Shown here piece by piece: positions 1 to 5,815 of a DNA stretch of 18,898 nucleotides. How positions within the stretch are numbered: position 1 is the first letter of the stretch; each line of letters starts with the position of its first letter. The position numbers and the translations under genes were made by a program. This DNA comes from an uncultured Collinsella sp. (GTDB lineage: Bacteria; Actinomycetota; Coriobacteriia; Coriobacteriales; Coriobacteriaceae): contig URGG01000028.1 of assembly GCA_900547345.1 (NCBI GenBank), forward strand, positions 1-18,898, read 5' to 3'. The notes under the pieces are model-generated. The model worked only from the letters and a program-made list of their open reading frames with translations, did no database searches and was not told the DNA's origin.

Positions 1-373
1 CGCCCATGAGCTCATCGTCGGCGAAGAGCAGCTGGCAGATATCGTTCTCGCGCAGCCACTTGGAGTTCTCGCCCACCATGTCCTCGGGAACGGGAACCTG
101 CTCATAGGACTCGTTGTCCATGAAGATGTAGTCGGTGCCATCGTTGTAGAGGTACTGGAACTCACGGGTGGTGAGCATGACGCTCTCGAACTTGGTGCCG
201 GCGTTGCAGGTGTTCTCGACGACGCGGCCGCTCTTGATGTCGCGGGTCTTGTAGCGCACAAACGCGCCGCCCTTGCCCGGCTTGACATGCTGGAACTCGA
301 CAATGGTGTAGACCTTGTCCTTGATGCGGAGACCGAGGCCGTTCTTGAAGTCGGCGGTAGAAATGGTAGGCAT
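1..373 (-). CDS. efp: Elongation factor P (3' part outside window)
   Basis: Translation factor that binds between the ribosomal P and E sites and relieves stalling at polyproline stretches. The first 124 residues are visible: an N-terminal KOW-like barrel containing the loop K31-P-G-K34-G-G, where Lys34 is the position that is post-translationally modified in E. coli EF-P, followed by the start of the OB domain (TTREFQYLYNDG, then FMDNESYEQVPVPED). The ATG at 373 is preceded by AAGAAAGG, and the protein begins MPTISTADFKNG, a typical EF-P start. A longer reading frame that overlaps its 5' end in another phase is not the gene. No modification enzyme (EpmA/EpmB or YmfI type) is in this window, so the modification cannot be predicted. 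A promoter and a terminator for the preceding gene lie just upstream, so efp is probably its own transcription unit. The C-terminal OB domain lies beyond base 1. Confidence 0.95.
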   Translation of the reverse strand, partial: MPTISTADFKNGLGLRIKDKVYTIVEFQHVKPGKGGAFVRYKTRDIKSGRVVENTCNAGTKFESVMLTTREFQYLYNDGTDYIFMDNESYEQVPVPEDMVGENSKWLRENDICQLLFADDELMG

Positions 374-430
374 AGCGACCTTTCTTGTTATGGGCAGAAC
401 GCACAAGCGTCCAAATTACATACGATAGAA

Positions 431-459
431 ATTATACACTTGCAGACGGCGCCTGCAGC
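431..459 (-). promoter_or_regulatory. Probable efp promoter
   Basis: A perfect minus-strand TATAAT (-10) lies at 431-436, with a weak -35-like GCTGCA at 454-459 and a 17-base spacer. The predicted start near 424 would give a 5' leader of about 50 bases before the efp ATG. It sits directly downstream of the pepP-side gap and upstream of a terminator tail, as expected for an independent promoter. The -35 match is poor, so the call rests on the -10 box and position. Confidence 0.55.
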
Positions 460-467
460 GAGCGCAT

Positions 468-510
468 AAAAAGAGAACGCGGGACGTCCGAATCGATCCG
501 AACGCCCCGC
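468..510 (-). terminator. Rho-independent terminator of pepP
   Basis: On the minus strand a 15-bp stem (479-493 paired with 496-510, including three G-U wobbles) is followed by a U-rich tail ending in five U (468-472). It lies about 25 bases after the pepP stop. A small UUCG-loop hairpin (520-533) sits between the stop codon and this stem. Confidence 0.85.
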
Positions 511-533
511 CCCAAACTATCTACCGAAGTAGA

Positions 534-1664
534 CTAGCAATCGATAACGTGCAGGTCATGCGGGGTCTTAGTGAAGGGCTCGTAGCCGTTCTCGGTGACC
601 ACGCCGTAGTCCTCCAGGCGCACGCCGCCCACGCCGGGCAGGTAGACGCCGGGCTCCATGGTGATAACCGAGCCGACCTCGATGGTGTTCTTGCTGCGGT
701 TGAAGTTGGGCAGCTCGTGGATGTCGATACCGACACCGTGGCCCAGGCCATGGTTATAGTAATCGCCATAGCCGGCATCGCCGATGATCTTCTTGGAGAG
801 CTTGAAGATGTCGTTGCCCTCGACGCCCGGATGGATGGCGGCGACGCACTCCTCGTGCGTACGGCGCACGAGCGCGTACAGGTCGAGCTGCTCCTGGGTG
901 GGCTCGCCCATCACGACGGTACGAGTCATGTCGGAGCGGTAGTCGCAGTATCCCGCGCCGTAGTCCATCAGGACAAAGTCGCCCTTCTCGATCACGCGGT
1001 CGCTCGGGACGGCATGCGGATTGGCGGTGTTGGGGCCGCTCGCGACGATGGAACCGAAGGCCAGGCTGTCAGCACCGTTGGCGAACATAAAGTTCTCGAG
1101 CTCGTTGCGAACCTGCTTCTCGGTCATACCGGGCTTAATAAAGCCGAGCATGTGCTGGAAGGCGGCATCGGTGATCGACTGCGCATGGCGCATGAGTTCA
1201 ATCTCCTCGGCGTCCTTGATGGCGCGCATCTTGCGGATGTCGTCGTGCATCAGCGGCAGCATACAGGCGACGGAGCGGTCCTCCAGGCCGCGCTGAATAC
1301 CCTGGTAGAAATTAATCTGCATATCGTCCTCGACAGCGCAGACGCGGCATTTGTTGGCCGCGATCTTGCCGGCGACCCAACCGGGGATGGTGCCCTCATC
1401 CATGTCGTAGACCCAAGGGCTGCCGGCGGGCGTGTTCTCCTCAAAGCTATTGAGGTAGCGCGAGTCGGTGTGAAACAAGCACTGGTCGGCCGTAATAAAC
1501 GCAGCGTGCGGGAACTCGAAGGTGTAGTCGAAGACGCCCTTCACGCCCGTAAGCCAACGAAGGTTGGCCTCGTCGCGCACCACGATGGCGTCGTAGCCAC
1601 GCTCGACCATCAGGGCACGGACACGCTCGATACGACCGGCAGGACCGGCAGCAAACTCAGACAT
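534..1664 (-). CDS. pepP: M24B family Xaa-Pro aminopeptidase / dipeptidase
   Basis: Cytoplasmic metallopeptidase of the aminopeptidase P / prolidase family (M24B), which removes an N-terminal residue preceding proline or splits Xaa-Pro dipeptides. The 376-residue protein has an N-terminal creatinase-like domain (about 10-140) and a C-terminal pita-bread catalytic domain (about 150-370). All five dinuclear metal ligands are visible: D234 (MDYGAG), D245 (SDMTRT), H309 (GLGHGVGIDIHE), E337 (TMEPGV) and E351 (RLEDYG); H217 and H316 match accessory active-site histidines. The ATG at 1664 is preceded by AAGAAAGGAA. It lies between aroB and efp, a common arrangement in Gram-positive genomes, but it has its own terminator and probably its own promoter. 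The exact substrate class (aminopeptidase or dipeptidase) cannot be read from the sequence; at about 376 residues it is closer to short Xaa-Pro dipeptidases than to E. coli PepP. Confidence 0.93.
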   Translation of the reverse strand: MSEFAAGPAGRIERVRALMVERGYDAIVVRDEANLRWLTGVKGVFDYTFEFPHAAFITADQCLFHTDSRYLNSFEENTPAGSPWVYDMDEGTIPGWVAGKIAANKCRVCAVEDDMQINFYQGIQRGLEDRSVACMLPLMHDDIRKMRAIKDAEEIELMRHAQSITDAAFQHMLGFIKPGMTEKQVRNELENFMFANGADSLAFGSIVASGPNTANPHAVPSDRVIEKGDFVLMDYGAGYCDYRSDMTRTVVMGEPTQEQLDLYALVRRTHEECVAAIHPGVEGNDIFKLSKKIIGDAGYGDYYNHGLGHGVGIDIHELPNFNRSKNTIEVGSVITMEPGVYLPGVGGVRLEDYGVVTENGYEPFTKTPHDLHVIDC

Positions 1665-1718
1665 GCAGATTCCTTTCTTGTTGTCTCTATATAGACGGGA
1701 CGGGGCTCAACCGGACGA

Positions 1719-1737
1719 CGGAATCGCATGCGATCCG
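1719..1737. promoter_or_regulatory. Palindrome in the pepP leader
   Basis: A perfect 12-base palindrome (ATCGCATGCGAT, 1723-1734) is flanked by CGG and CCG with one bulged base, in the 132-base gap between aroB and pepP. No U-run follows on either strand, so it is not a standard terminator. It could be an operator for a dimeric regulator or an RNA hairpin in the pepP leader. The function is unknown. Confidence 0.35.
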
Positions 1738-1761
1738 AAACCGATTGGAAACCCGCCCCTC

Positions 1762-1790
1762 AACATGATACGAAAGACGATGGAAGTCAA
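1762..1790 (-). promoter_or_regulatory. Possible pepP promoter
   Basis: A minus-strand TTGACT (-35, 1785-1790) is followed after 17 bases by CATGTT (1762-1767), which keeps the key A2 and T6 of a -10 box. The -35 match is good and the -10 match weak. It lies just after the aroB stop and upstream of the palindrome at 1719-1737. Confidence 0.3.
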
Positions 1791-1796
1791 TAAATC

Positions 1797-2906
1797 TTAG
1801 AGAAGTTCTTTACGAGAAGCCAGGTAGGCGTGAGCATGGCGCTCAAGAACCTCGTCCTCAACGTTCGTTAGGCGAATGGCGCCGAGTGCCGCGGGCAGCG
1901 GCAACATGTTGCGGTTCGAGCGTGCAAACTGCTGCTTGCGGAACTCCTCGATATATGCGGCAGACTCCAGATTGAAGGCAAGTTCCTCGATACCAAAGTC
2001 CTCCAAGCAGTCATCGACCTCAAAGACGTAATCGATATCGAAATCGCAGGCATCATGTGCTAGGCGCGCCTCAAAGCGCATGCCCTCGGACAACAGCTGG
2101 TAGGCAGGGACCTGCGAAGCGGCATCGCCCAAGCAAGCGCGCAGGGTACGCTCCCCCGTCTTGCCAAAATCGAGCGCATGGCGAGCGCTCGGGTTCGTGG
2201 CCATCAGTACGTCCTTGCGGGCAGTCTGAGACCATTGAACGGCATTGACGAGCGCGACCTCCTCGCCCGCGAGAATCTCGGGGACGGTCTCAGTAAACTG
2301 ATTCCAGCGTGACTTGCTGCTCGAAAGCATGGTGCCAACAAGTACCGCATAGCCGAGCTTGAGGTCCTCGGGGTCCGCCTCGCGAACAAGGTCGAGGTCA
2401 CACACGACCAAGCCCGGTTCGGGACGGAACGCGATAGCGGGAAGCGCATTGGCCGACGAGGCGACGAGCGGCTTCATGGTCGTCGCGACCGTGAGCATGG
2501 CGTCGAACGTCGTCGGCAGCAAGGCGCACTCAGTGCGACCGCACCACTGATTGGCGCACCAGCTAACAACCGAGCAGGTTGCGGCATCGCCAACGGCGAC
2601 AACCAGATCGTCGCAGGTAATGCCGTTGGCAGACAGGGCGCCAAAGATCGCATCAGCATCGGCCAGCGTGGCACCAGCAGGCGAAACCTCGAGGACGAGC
2701 GGCGACACGGCAAAGCCGGCGTCGACCAGCGCATGCTCGACGACCTCGCCAAAACGCTCGGATGTGGCGTCGTTCCAAACCACCATCGCGCGCTTAGGCT
2801 TGCCCACGGTCGAGGCAAACATGCGCGAAAGCTCATCGAACGCACCCAATCCGACACGGACATCGACGCTGCGGTTTTGGAAATTGATCAGTTGACGGCG
2901 AATCAT
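1797..2906 (-). CDS. aroB: 3-dehydroquinate synthase-like protein lacking catalytic residues
   Basis: By position and overall fold this is AroB, which makes 3-dehydroquinate from DAHP in the shikimate pathway using NAD and a divalent metal. It has 369 residues, about the family length (E. coli AroB, 362), and keeps landmarks such as LLPTTFDAM for PTTLL, VVCDLDLV for VVDLDxL, and DFGKT for NxGHT. The active site is not kept. The GGGVVGD nucleotide loop reads VGDAATC, SSVGGKT reads TVATTMK, the AEVIKYG ligand segment reads AVLVGTM, the GHTFGHA histidines read GKTGERT, and the HGEAVAxGM histidine segment reads AYQLLSEGM. So all three metal ligands appear replaced. The reading frame is intact, so this is not simple decay. 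Its ATG overlaps the aroK stop (ATGA), which fixes the start at 2906 and implies translational coupling. Family membership is likely; DHQ synthase activity is doubtful. Confidence 0.8.
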   Translation of the reverse strand: MIRRQLINFQNRSVDVRVGLGAFDELSRMFASTVGKPKRAMVVWNDATSERFGEVVEHALVDAGFAVSPLVLEVSPAGATLADADAIFGALSANGITCDDLVVAVGDAATCSVVSWCANQWCGRTECALLPTTFDAMLTVATTMKPLVASSANALPAIAFRPEPGLVVCDLDLVREADPEDLKLGYAVLVGTMLSSSKSRWNQFTETVPEILAGEEVALVNAVQWSQTARKDVLMATNPSARHALDFGKTGERTLRACLGDAASQVPAYQLLSEGMRFEARLAHDACDFDIDYVFEVDDCLEDFGIEELAFNLESAAYIEEFRKQQFARSNRNMLPLPAALGAIRLTNVEDEVLERHAHAYLASRKELL

Positions 2907-3436
2907 AGCAGTCCACGCTCCAAAAGCATCTCGGCACAAAGGTAGGAAACGTCCTCGAAGGACTTGTTGCGAATATCAAGGGTAAGGTCGGCGGCCTGTC
3001 GATACAGCGGGCGGCGATGCTCAAACAGGCGCGCGGCATGCTCGGGCGAGCGGAAGTCGGGGCGCGTGTCGGACCGACGAATCTGGCGAATCGAATCCTC
3101 GAAGTCGCCCTCGAGGTACACACACGTACCCATTTCGTGCATCAACTCAATATTCACCTGCGTCTCGACGATACCGCCCCCGCACGATACCAGCAGGCTG
3201 CGCTCGCTTTGAAGCGAACGGAGTGCCGAGGTCTCGAGCTCGCGAAAACGATCCTCACCCTCGGTCTCAAAAATCTCGGTTACCGACTTGCCGCAACGGC
3301 GCACGACCAGGCGGTCGGTATCGATAAAACGCCGCTTGAACATAGTGCCGACGTTGCGAGCGAGCGTTGATTTGCCCGCGCCCAAAAAGCCGATAAAGAA
3401 GATATGGTCGCAGCCGTGTTTGATGTGCTGAGACAT
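2903..3436 (-). CDS. aroK: Shikimate kinase
   Basis: Phosphorylates shikimate to shikimate 3-phosphate with ATP, in the cytoplasm. The 177-residue protein is a P-loop kinase of normal size. It has the Walker A motif GFLGAGKST (16-24), the FIDTD segment with D41 equivalent to the shikimate-binding aspartate, FRELE with R65, the CGGG loop (85-88), and RRPLY with R142 near the C-terminus. All expected substrate-binding residues are therefore present, in contrast to the coupled AroB. The ATG at 3436 has GAGGAA and AGG further upstream in the TAG-ending tail of yqeG, eight bases away. Its stop overlaps the aroB start. The conserved Glu usually found after the DxD segment is replaced by Val, a minor deviation. 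Confidence 0.93.
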   Translation of the reverse strand: MSQHIKHGCDHIFFIGFLGAGKSTLARNVGTMFKRRFIDTDRLVVRRCGKSVTEIFETEGEDRFRELETSALRSLQSERSLLVSCGGGIVETQVNIELMHEMGTCVYLEGDFEDSIRQIRRSDTRPDFRSPEHAARLFEHRRPLYRQAADLTLDIRNKSFEDVSYLCAEMLLERGLL

Positions 3437-3444
3437 GACGAGAC

Positions 3445-3942
3445 CTATTCCTCGCAGGGAAGGTCGCGCAGGGCCCGGCGCTCAAAGATACGGAAGATCT
3501 GCGTATACCACAGGTCCTGCGTCGCCTGCGGCTTTACCAGGATGGTATCGACGCCGGCGAAGTTGCCGCTCCACACGTCCGTGTAGAGCTGATCACCGAT
3601 CAGCACCGCCTCGTCGGCCGTGGCGCCGAGGCGCTTAAGACCTGCCTTGAGGGCAAACGGCGCCGGCTTCATGGCGTGGCTGATGGCCTCGAGTCCCAGC
3701 TCGCGTGCAGAGCTCATGACCTGGTCGCGATGCCAGTTGTTGGACACCATGCACAGCTTAAAGCCTTTGGCGCGGGCGGCATCGAGCCAAGCGGAAACCG
3801 CGGCGGGAACCTGCTCGGTGTCGCGCGGCACCAGGGTGTTATCGCGATCGAGCAGAATGGCGCGTTTGCCGTCGGCCCAGAGGGTATCGAGGTCGATGCG
3901 ATCGACCGAGGCAACGTATCGTTTGGGGCTAAAAATCCTCAT
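3445..3942 (-). CDS. yqeG: YqeG-family HAD-IIIA phosphatase
   Basis: A small (165-residue) haloacid-dehalogenase-type phosphatase of the YqeG group, related to phosphatidylglycerophosphate phosphatases. Motif I is LLDRDNTLV (nucleophile D32 and general acid D34), motif II MVSNN (65-69), motif III K92 in HAMKP, and motif IV IGDQLYTDV (D117 and D122). The substrate in bacteria is not settled: a PGP phosphatase role is possible by analogy with mitochondrial members, but many Gram-positive YqeG proteins lack an assigned substrate. The start was placed at 3942 because homologues begin near MRIFSPKRYV, and GGAA lies a few bases before it. The ATG follows the mltG stop with one base between them. 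A longer in-frame extension to 4167 would run through the out-of-phase 3' end of mltG and is composed of Ser, Arg and Pro shadow sequence. Confidence 0.9.
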   Translation of the reverse strand: MRIFSPKRYVASVDRIDLDTLWADGKRAILLDRDNTLVPRDTEQVPAAVSAWLDAARAKGFKLCMVSNNWHRDQVMSSARELGLEAISHAMKPAPFALKAGLKRLGATADEAVLIGDQLYTDVWSGNFAGVDTILVKPQATQDLWYTQIFRIFERRALRDLPCEE

Positions 3943-3943
3943 G

Positions 3944-5377
3944 CTAATTCCAAGACTGTTGATGCTCTTCGTAGGTTTGCGAGAAGTACTCCTCGTCCTG
4001 CGTAATGTAGAAATACAGGTCATCGGAGTCGGTCGGCTCAAGCGTGGCCTTGAGCGCCTCGAGCGACGGAGAGCAGATGGGCGTGGGCGGCAGGCCCTCG
4101 TGCTTATAGGTGTTATACGGGCTATCGCTTTGCAGGTCGTCGGCGGTAACCTCTCCACCGGTGACATACATCATGGTCGCATCGCTGTTGAGATAGCGCA
4201 GACCGTCGAGCTTGCCGGCAAGGCGGTTGTAGAAGACCGAGGCCACGTGCGCACGTTGATCGGCGTTGAGGCCCTCGCGCTCAACGATAGAGGCCAAGTT
4301 GACGATGTCGTAGTCGGACATCTCCACACCGTAGCGCTCCTTGATCTTGGCTTCGCAGCTCGCAAAGTCTAGCGACTTATACTCGGTCTTAAACTGATCG
4401 AGCATAGCGCGAATCACGTCATCGGCCGTAGGCGAATCGCCCAGCGAATAGGTCTTGGGGAACAAGAAACCTTCGAGCGAGTCGTTAGCCGCGCCCTTAA
4501 GGAAGCTATAGTCATCCACGTAGTTGGAGGCCTTGGCCTGATTGAGGAAGTCTTCCTTAGAGATGCCGTCGTAGGCCTGGGCCACACGGTCGGCGACTTG
4601 ATCGACCGTTAGGCCCTCAGGGATAGTCAGCGCATTAGAGCCCGCGTTGGGACCTTCCATGAGCTGCTGAACAACCTTGGTCGCATCCATGAGTGTGGTG
4701 AACGAATAGGTACCAGGCTTGAGCGACATATCGGCGTTGAGCTTTTTCACCGCCGCATAGTAATCCTTGGGATTCTCGACGATATGGTTCTCGGAGAGAA
4801 TCGAGGCGATAGTATCGCCCGAAGCACCGTCGGGAATGGTCACCGTAACCTGCTGTCCAGCCGTGACCTTCGTATCCCCACCGGCGAAGAAGCCCTTGAC
4901 GGCCGGCACGACAAAGAAAGCAATCGCAGCAAGCGCGAGCACCGCCACCACAATGCCGATGATCATGGGAACCGGAGAACTCTTCTTTTGAGCACCGCGA
5001 CGAGCATGCGTGTTGTAGCTCGAACGGGTCGCCGGAGCAACGCCATGCGAACCGCGAGCGTGATGCGAATGTGATTGGGGGGTCTGCGTTCGCTGGGTAG
5101 GTACCTGCTGCTTAAAGCGGGTGCCGCCTGCAGGCTGGGCCGTACGAGCAGAAGGCTGCTGAGCCGCATGAGAAGCCGGATGCTGAACCGAACGAGCAGA
5201 AGGCTGCTGACCCGTCCGTTGAACAGGTTGGGCCGAACGAGAGAAGGACTGCACCGGGCGCGCGGCAGGCTGAGCTGCGCGCTGCGTCGGCTGTGCCGGA
5301 CGCTGGCCAGGCTGGGCAGGGCGCGACTCCGGCTGACGTGTACGATTCGGCTGGCGCGGATCGGAAGCACTAGGCAT
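3944..5377 (-). CDS. mltG: Endolytic murein transglycosylase MltG with long cytoplasmic tail
   Basis: Membrane-anchored lytic transglycosylase (YceG family) that cuts nascent glycan strands and so limits their length. Of its 477 residues, 1-136 form a low-complexity cytoplasmic tail rich in Gln, Pro, Arg, Ser and Ala, 137-160 are one membrane helix (PMIIGIVVAVLALAAIAFFV), about 175-245 a LysM-like domain starting VTIPDGASGDTI, and 250-470 the catalytic YceG domain. The catalytic Glu is E366 in LASIVEREG; EGFLFPKTY and NTYKHEGLPPTPICSPS are family signatures. The ATG at 5377 has a strong GAGGAGG site and overlaps the ruvX end by eight bases; an upstream start at 5434 would read through ruvX. 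The tail contains a duplicated segment (see repeat at 5144-5210). The ruvX-mltG-yqeG order suggests joint expression with alaS. Confidence 0.93.
   Translation of the reverse strand: MPSASDPRQPNRTRQPESRPAQPGQRPAQPTQRAAQPAARPVQSFSRSAQPVQRTGQQPSARSVQHPASHAAQQPSARTAQPAGGTRFKQQVPTQRTQTPQSHSHHARGSHGVAPATRSSYNTHARRGAQKKSSPVPMIIGIVVAVLALAAIAFFVVPAVKGFFAGGDTKVTAGQQVTVTIPDGASGDTIASILSENHIVENPKDYYAAVKKLNADMSLKPGTYSFTTLMDATKVVQQLMEGPNAGSNALTIPEGLTVDQVADRVAQAYDGISKEDFLNQAKASNYVDDYSFLKGAANDSLEGFLFPKTYSLGDSPTADDVIRAMLDQFKTEYKSLDFASCEAKIKERYGVEMSDYDIVNLASIVEREGLNADQRAHVASVFYNRLAGKLDGLRYLNSDATMMYVTGGEVTADDLQSDSPYNTYKHEGLPPTPICSPSLEALKATLEPTDSDDLYFYITQDEEYFSQTYEEHQQSWN
5144..5210. repeat. Short direct repeat in the mltG tail
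   Basis: A 19-base sequence, ACGAGCAGAAGGCTGCTGA, occurs twice at 5144-5162 and 5192-5210, exactly 48 bases (16 codons) apart. It encodes two copies of QQPSAR-type peptide (residues 57-62 and 73-78 of MltG). The in-frame spacing suggests that the tail grew by duplication. Confidence 0.8.
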
Positions 5378-5798
5378 GCGAAACCTCCTCGTTTTTACGA
5401 TCGAGCCACGTCTGCAAAAACAGGCTGGCGGCAATCATGTCAATCTTGCCCCTCATCTGCTTTTCGTTGAGGCCCTGCTCGCGCAGGATACGCTTGGCCT
5501 CTTGCGAGGACAGACGCTCGTCCTCAAACTCCAGCGGAAGATCGAGCTCGTCGGCAATCTTTTGCGCCACGGCGGCAACGCGCTCGGCCTGGGGGCCGGG
5601 CTCACCGGCCATGGTCAAGGGACGTCCGCTTACCAGGATATCGGGCTCATAGTCCTCGACCAAGTAGCGAAACGTCTTTGCCATGCCAGTGACCTCGGCA
5701 GCCGGAAGCACCTTGACGGGCATCGCCATCTTGCCATCACGGCTCGAGACGGCGATGCCGATCCTGGTCTCCCCTATGTCCAGCGCAAGCGCGACCAC
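5370..5798 (-). CDS. ruvX: Holliday junction resolvase-like RuvX (YqgF)
   Basis: RNase H-fold nuclease of the RuvX/YqgF family, linked to Holliday-junction resolution and to pre-16S rRNA 5' end processing. The 142-residue protein has the N-terminal ALDIGETRIG strand (D7), FEDERLSS (E94) and KIDMIAASLFL (D120), giving the expected acidic triad, and SGRPLTMAGEPGPQ as the family loop. The start is GTG at 5798 with AGGTAG eight or so bases upstream, 17 bases after the alaS stop. It overlaps mltG by eight bases. The alaS-ruvX-mltG order is common in Gram-positive bacteria and supports the assignment. Confidence 0.93.
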   Translation of the reverse strand: MVALALDIGETRIGIAVSSRDGKMAMPVKVLPAAEVTGMAKTFRYLVEDYEPDILVSGRPLTMAGEPGPQAERVAAVAQKIADELDLPLEFEDERLSSQEAKRILREQGLNEKQMRGKIDMIAASLFLQTWLDRKNEEVSHA

Positions 5799-5815
5799 AG
5801 CGACTACCTAGATTC

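Noticed and set aside
162..404. 80-residue frame overlapping efp
   Set aside because: Out of phase with the obvious EF-P coding frame and of odd composition.
549..1694. 381-residue plus-strand frame opposite pepP
   Set aside because: A shadow of pepP: same mirror phase, no family motif, low-complexity Val/Ala/Asp/Gly content.
2907..2939. Upstream start (2939) for aroB
   Set aside because: The ATGA overlap with aroK at 2903-2906 and family alignment support the start at 2906.
3943..4167. N-terminal extension of the YqeG frame
   Set aside because: Ser/Arg/Pro-rich shadow of mltG; the MRIFSP start fits the family and has a GGAA site.
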